Shown piece by piece: positions 14,259-17,953 of a DNA stretch of 17,953 nucleotides (the stretch's first letter is position 1; every line of letters begins with the position of its first letter). The DNA comes from Aurantibacter sp042094015 (GTDB taxonomy: Bacteria; Bacteroidota; Bacteroidia; Flavobacteriales; Flavobacteriaceae). The position numbers and the translations under genes are program-made. The notes below the pieces were generated by a model. It did not search any database. It saw only the letters and a list, made by a program, of their open reading frames with translations, and was not told the DNA's origin. The DNA lies in the NCBI RefSeq assembly GCF_042094015.1, contig NZ_JBELDZ010000050.1:1-17953 (forward strand), read 5' to 3'.

Positions 14259-15083
14259 ATGAAACAATATCACGATTTAGTAAAACACGTTTTTGAACAC
14301 GGAAATGAAAAAGGAGATAGAACTGGAACTGGAACTAAAAGTGTTTTTGGTTATCAAATGCGATTTGATTTAAGCGAAGGTTTTCCTATGGTTACTACAA
14401 AGAAACTACACTTAAAGTCTATTATTTATGAATTGCTTTGGTTTCTAAAAGGAGATACAAATATAGATTACCTTACGGAAAATGGTGTAAGAATATGGAA
14501 CGAATGGGCAGATAAAAATGGAAATCTTGGACCCGTATATGGTCACCAATGGCGTAATTGGAATAGTGATGAAGTAGATCAAATTAAAGAAGTTGTAGAT
14601 ACTTTAAAAAGCAATCCTAATAGTAGAAGAATGCTAGTTTCTGCTTGGAACCCATCTGTTTTACCAGACACATCTTTATCTTTCGATGAAAATGTTGCCA
14701 ATGGAAAAGCAGCTTTACCACCTTGCCACGCGTTTTTTCAATTTTATGTAGCTGATGGAAAATTGAGTTGTCAATTATACCAACGTAGCGCAGATATTTT
14801 TCTTGGCGTACCTTTTAATATTGGTAGCTATGCACTTTTTACTATGATGATGGCACAAGTTTGTGGTTATGAAGCTGGAGAATTTATTCACACATTTGGA
14901 GATGCACATATTTACAATAACCACAAAGAACAATTAGAATTACAATTATCTCGTGAATGCAGACCATTACCAAAAATGACTTTAAATCCTGAGATTACAG
15001 ATATTTTCGATTTTAAATTTGAAGATTTCACACTAACAGATTACAATCCGCATCCGCATATTAAAGGTAAAGTTGCTATTTAA
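14259..15083 (+). CDS. thyA: Thymidylate synthase
   Basis: This 274-residue cytoplasmic enzyme makes dTMP from dUMP using 5,10-methylene-tetrahydrofolate and releases dihydrofolate. The catalytic Cys is C156 in LPPCHAFFQFYV. dUMP-binding residues include R21 (GDRTGTGT), R176-S177-A178-D179 and N187 in QRSADIFLGVPFN, and H217/Y219 in DAHIYNNH. The C-terminus ends in the conserved KVAI. It is about 10 residues longer than E. coli ThyA because of a short insertion before the catalytic Cys (about 137-150), a variant I believe is usual in Bacteroidota. It is first in a three-gene run ending with DHFR, which regenerates the folate it oxidises. Confidence 0.98.
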   Translation: MKQYHDLVKHVFEHGNEKGDRTGTGTKSVFGYQMRFDLSEGFPMVTTKKLHLKSIIYELLWFLKGDTNIDYLTENGVRIWNEWADKNGNLGPVYGHQWRNWNSDEVDQIKEVVDTLKSNPNSRRMLVSAWNPSVLPDTSLSFDENVANGKAALPPCHAFFQFYVADGKLSCQLYQRSADIFLGVPFNIGSYALFTMMMAQVCGYEAGEFIHTFGDAHIYNNHKEQLELQLSRECRPLPKMTLNPEITDIFDFKFEDFTLTDYNPHPHIKGKVAI

Positions 15084-15100
15084 AAAACTATCACTAAAAT

Positions 15101-15940
15101 ATGAAAAAGGCATTATTAGCTATTATTCTACTTTTTACAATAGGTAAAGTGTTTTCTCAAGAAAGCACTAGTCCTAAAGATATAGATTCATTACGTGTAA
15201 TAAACGATGTAAAAGAAGTTCCTTTTTCAGTTATAGAAGACGTACCAATTTATTCAGGTTGTGGTTCATTTTTAAGCTCAGAAGAAAAGAAACAATATAT
15301 GAGTTCAAAAATTAATGAATTCATAGCTAAGAATTTTGATATTTCAATTACACAAAAATTAGGTTTACCAGATGGACCAACAAAAATAACTTGTGCTTTT
15401 ACAATAGACAAAACAGGAAAAGCTATAAATATTAGAGCACGAGCATCACATCCATTACTTGAAAAAGAAGCCATTAGAGTTCTAAAACTAATTCCTGAAT
15501 TTGAAAAACCTGGTTATTTTAAAGGCAAACCTGTTGAAGTTCCATACGGCTTACCTATAAAATTTGTGATTAAGAACGAAACTAATACAGAAAACTCACC
15601 TTTAATTTACCCAACACATAAACGCTGTACTAAGATTACTAACAATAAACTTCTAGAAGAATGTACTATTAAGAAAGTATCAAACTTCATACAATTAAGT
15701 GTTGACCTAGAATTAGCGGACAGATTATTTCCTCAAGATAAAACAACTCAATTTAGAGTCTTGTTTACTATAGACAAAAAAGGAAACATAAAAGATATAA
15801 CAGCAAAAGCTCATAAAAAAGAAATGGCAAAAGAAGTTATTAGAGTTTTAAGAAGACTGCCTAAATTTAAAAAACCAGCAATGAAAAATGGTGAGCCAGT
15901 TGATTTTGATTTCTCTTATTTAATGACTATTTATTTCTAA
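15101..15940 (+). CDS. Exported protein with two TonB C-terminal-like repeats
   Basis: This 279-residue protein has a signal peptide (about 1-20, ending KVFSQ) and an internal duplication. Repeat 1 (about 41-157) and repeat 2 (about 166-279) align end to end. The clearest stretches are TIDKTGKAINIRARA with TIDKKGNIKDITAKA, EAIRVLKLIPEF with EVIRVLRRLPKF, and KGKPVEVPY with NGEPVDFDF. This is the pattern of TonB C-terminal-like domains (PF03544 type) often annotated as energy transducer TonB in Flavobacteriia. Unlike true TonB it has no retained N-terminal anchor and no proline-rich spacer, so it is likely free in the periplasm and a role in energy transduction is doubtful. Cysteines (C54, C98, C176, C188) may form disulfides. 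It lies 17 nt after thyA and 8 nt before the DHFR fusion, so is co-transcribed. Confidence 0.83.
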   Translation: MKKALLAIILLFTIGKVFSQESTSPKDIDSLRVINDVKEVPFSVIEDVPIYSGCGSFLSSEEKKQYMSSKINEFIAKNFDISITQKLGLPDGPTKITCAFTIDKTGKAINIRARASHPLLEKEAIRVLKLIPEFEKPGYFKGKPVEVPYGLPIKFVIKNETNTENSPLIYPTHKRCTKITNNKLLEECTIKKVSNFIQLSVDLELADRLFPQDKTTQFRVLFTIDKKGNIKDITAKAHKKEMAKEVIRVLRRLPKFKKPAMKNGEPVDFDFSYLMTIYF

Positions 15941-15948
15941 AGTAACCT

Positions 15949-16860
15949 ATGTTCGGAAAGAAAAAACCAATACAAAAAATAGATCAAGAACAGTTAGAGT
16001 TAATCACTTATGCTCAAAAACGTATATCGCAAAAAAAACGTTTTTACACGCATGTTATTTTCTTTTTTATAGTGACTTCTATTCTATTAATTTTTAATAT
16101 TCTTTTAAAATTAGGAGATAATTTTACTGTATTTGGAAATCCTTGGAGCATTATTTTTGCTGTAGTTTGGTTTCTATTTTTAATGTATCATGCCATAAAA
16201 GTGTACATCTTAAACACCTTTATGAACGCAAAGTGGGAAAAACAACAATTAGAAAAACTAGTTAATGCTCAAAAAGCACGAATAGAAAAATTAAAAGCAA
16301 CACTTAAAAAAGAAGACATTCATATCGCTAAATCCGAAATCTACAACAAACAACTTATGCAAACCATACCAAACTTAACATTAATTGTTGCTACTGCAGA
16401 AGCCAATGAAATTGGAAAAAATAATGATTTAATTTGGCACTTGCGTAACGATTTAAAACGTTTTAAAGCCTTAACTTCTGGACATTGTATAATCATGGGA
16501 CGTAAAACGTTTGAAAGCTTCCCAAAACCATTACCAAACCGTTTGCATATTGTTATAACAAGACAAGCAGATTATAAAGTTCCTGAAGGCGTAATAGTGG
16601 TGAATAGCCTAGAGGAAGCGTTTACTAAAATTCCTAAAACCGAAACACAACCTTTTGTAATTGGTGGCGGAGAAATCTATAAGCAAGCAATTCCATTTAC
16701 AGAAAAGATAGAATTAACTAAAGTTCATGCGAATTTTGATGCTGACACATTTTTCCCTCAATTTGATTTAGGCGAATGGAAAGAAATTAATAATGAATTT
16801 CACAAAAAAGACGAGCAACATGATTACGAGTTCTCGTTTATAACCTACGTAAGAAAATAA
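15949..16860 (+). CDS. 2TM-domain / dihydrofolate reductase fusion
   Basis: This 303-residue protein joins two domains. Residues about 18-100 form a 2TM domain (PF13239 type): YAQKRISQKKRFYTHV, a membrane helix (about 34-54), a short loop with NPW (64-66), a second helix (about 67-88) ending MYHAIKVYI. A charged, helical, probably coiled-coil linker (about 94-135) follows. Residues about 140-303 are a complete DHFR, which reduces dihydrofolate to tetrahydrofolate with NADPH. Its motifs are LTLIVATAEANEIGKNNDLIW, D168 as the likely catalytic acid in WHLRNDLKRFK, IIMGRKTFES (181-190), PLPNR (194-198) and FVIGGGEIYK (236-245). No stop or frameshift is seen at the junction. An internal ATG (16357, Met137) could in principle yield free DHFR, but no clear ribosome site precedes it. 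DHFR alone is about 160 residues. Confidence 0.93.
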   Translation: MFGKKKPIQKIDQEQLELITYAQKRISQKKRFYTHVIFFFIVTSILLIFNILLKLGDNFTVFGNPWSIIFAVVWFLFLMYHAIKVYILNTFMNAKWEKQQLEKLVNAQKARIEKLKATLKKEDIHIAKSEIYNKQLMQTIPNLTLIVATAEANEIGKNNDLIWHLRNDLKRFKALTSGHCIIMGRKTFESFPKPLPNRLHIVITRQADYKVPEGVIVVNSLEEAFTKIPKTETQPFVIGGGEIYKQAIPFTEKIELTKVHANFDADTFFPQFDLGEWKEINNEFHKKDEQHDYEFSFITYVRK

Positions 16861-16910
16861 GTTTAGAAATAACAATCAACTAATCTTAATTTATTTGTTA
16901 ATTTCGCAAT

Positions 16911-17953
16911 ATGGTTAAAGACATTCAACTTCGAATTACTCTTAAAGAAGAAGAAATTAGCGATATTTTACTTAAAAAATCAGCTGCTTTTTTAAGTATT
17001 CCACGTTCAGAAATTACAGGAATAAAAGTATTACGAAAGTCTATAGATGCCAGAAAGCCAAAAATTATTCTAAATTATAAATTAGCAGTTTATATAAAAG
17101 AAGCTTTACCTGAAAAATCAGAATATCAATTTGAATACAAAGATGTTGCTAAAGCAAAATCAGTTCATATTATTGGTTTTGGTCCTGCTGGAATGTACGC
17201 AGCTCTACGTTGCTTAGAACTAGGTTACAAACCTATTGTTTTAGAACGCGGAAATAATGTAAAAGATAGACGTAGAGATTTAAAAGCAATAAATCAAGAT
17301 CATTTTGTAAACGAAGATTCCAACTACTGTTTTGGCGAAGGTGGCGCAGGAACTTATAGTGATGGAAAGCTTTACACACGAAGTCTTAAACGTGGCGATG
17401 TTAGAAAAATATTTGAAAACTTAGTATTTCACGGTGCAACAGACCAGATTTTAGTAGATGCGCATCCACATATTGGAACAAACAAGTTACCAAAAGTGGT
17501 TCAGAACATTCGTGAAACTATTATAAATCACGGCGGAGAAATTCATTTTAATACCAGAGTAACCGATTTTGTAATTAAAAACAATAAAATCGAAGCGCTT
17601 AGACTTAAAAATGATACTGAATTAGCAACACAACGTGTTATTTTAGCTACAGGACATTCGGCAAGAGACATTTATCAATTATTAGACGATAAAAAAATAG
17701 CATTAAAAGCAAAATCTTTTGCTATGGGAGTTCGTGTAGAACATCCGCAACAAATTATAGACAATATTCAATACCATTGTACTGGAGAACGTAACGAGCT
17801 TTTACCAGCTGCATCTTACAGTTTGGTGCAACAAGTAAATAGTCGTGGTGTGTATTCATTTTGTATGTGTCCTGGCGGATTTATTGTTCCTGCAGCAACA
17901 GCAAATGGCGAAGTTGTAGTAAATGGAATGTCGCCTTCTCGTAGAAATAACAA
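16911..17953 (+). CDS. FAD-dependent dehydrogenase (COG2509-like), 3' end outside window
   Basis: The open frame runs from the ATG at 16911 through the window end, 347 residues without a stop. An N-terminal region (about 1-82), with IPRSEITGIKVLRKSIDARK, is the small alpha-beta domain that precedes the dinucleotide fold in this family. GFGPAGMYAALRCLELG (89-105) is the FAD-binding GxGxxG motif, followed by the acidic strand end VLERG (110-114). NYCFGEGGAGTYSDGKLYTR (138-157) and ILATGHSARD (244-253) are conserved in this family of NAD(P)/FAD-dependent oxidoreductases. The physiological substrate is not known. It follows DHFR by 50 nt with no convincing terminator between, so co-transcription is possible. 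Confidence 0.9.
   Translation, partial: MVKDIQLRITLKEEEISDILLKKSAAFLSIPRSEITGIKVLRKSIDARKPKIILNYKLAVYIKEALPEKSEYQFEYKDVAKAKSVHIIGFGPAGMYAALRCLELGYKPIVLERGNNVKDRRRDLKAINQDHFVNEDSNYCFGEGGAGTYSDGKLYTRSLKRGDVRKIFENLVFHGATDQILVDAHPHIGTNKLPKVVQNIRETIINHGGEIHFNTRVTDFVIKNNKIEALRLKNDTELATQRVILATGHSARDIYQLLDDKKIALKAKSFAMGVRVEHPQQIIDNIQYHCTGERNELLPAASYSLVQQVNSRGVYSFCMCPGGFIVPAATANGEVVVNGMSPSRRNN

Noticed and set aside
14259..15083. Insertion before the ThyA catalytic cysteine as a novelty
   Set aside because: I believe the roughly 10-residue insertion is usual in Bacteroidota thymidylate synthases; all catalytic and dUMP-binding residues are present.
15949..16860. DHFR with a damaged active site, because the usual Pro-Trp reads Ile-Trp and the Pro after Trp-x-Leu is Arg
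   Set aside because: The Trp, the catalytic Asp (D168), the NADPH motif GRKTFES and GGGEIY are intact, and LIWHL is found in flavobacterial DHFRs as I know them.
16861..16910. Possible terminator or leaderless promoter between DHFR and the FAD dehydrogenase
   Set aside because: Only a 6-bp stem (TAACAA/TTGTTA) with a long loop and no T run; a TAATTTCG (16899-16906) resembles a -7 element but has a mismatch and no TTG at the right distance.

Overview
The window is typical of a marine-type member of the Flavobacteriaceae (Bacteroidota). It is AT-rich and carries a GLPGLI protein, an outer-membrane receptor with a carboxypeptidase-regulatory domain, a DUF5686 protein, 2TM and TonB_C-like proteins, and signal peptides ending in ...SQ or ...AQ. 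Some upstream regions match the Bacteroidota promoter pattern (TTG, about 19 nt, then TAnnTTTG). Genus-level assignment is not possible from this sequence alone.

Layout. (1) 1-55: 5' part of a tRNA-Tyr(GTA) on the minus strand, with its own promoter. (2) 151-3783, minus: a two-gene envelope operon, GLPGLI protein then TonB-receptor-like outer-membrane barrel, ending in a strong hairpin. (3) 3784-3966: a palindrome-rich divergent promoter region. (4) 3967-5357, plus: an unrecognised exported protein coupled to a deoxynucleoside kinase, ending in a bidirectional terminator shared with ppa. (5) 5434-9591, minus: inorganic pyrophosphatase, DUF5686 outer-membrane protein, and pyruvate dehydrogenase E1 beta. 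(6) 9803-11601, plus: the electron transfer flavoprotein pair etfB-etfA, ending in a long nested hairpin. (7) 11717-16860, plus: bifunctional-nuclease-family protein, CNT nucleoside transporter with an extra periplasmic N-terminal domain, thymidylate synthase, an exported protein with two TonB_C-like repeats, and a 2TM-dihydrofolate reductase fusion. (8) 16911-end, plus: 5' part of a COG2509-type FAD-dependent dehydrogenase.

How the genes fit together. Regions 4 and 7 are rich in nucleoside and thymidylate functions: nucleoside uptake (CNT), phosphorylation of deoxynucleosides (dNK), dUMP to dTMP (ThyA), and recycling of the dihydrofolate made by ThyA (DHFR). Pyrophosphatase removes the PPi released by polymerisation. 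The E1 beta and ETF genes are central carbon and electron-transfer functions. No mobile element, CRISPR array, phage gene or defence system was seen.

Most unusual points: a DHFR tethered to the membrane by an N-terminal 2TM domain and placed in an operon with thyA; the roughly 150-residue exported domain in front of the nucleoside transporter; a 20-bp nested hairpin running almost to the start of the BFN gene; and a palindrome cluster with an ECF-sigma-like promoter motif before the GLPGLI/receptor operon. Most of the rest is ordinary core genome.
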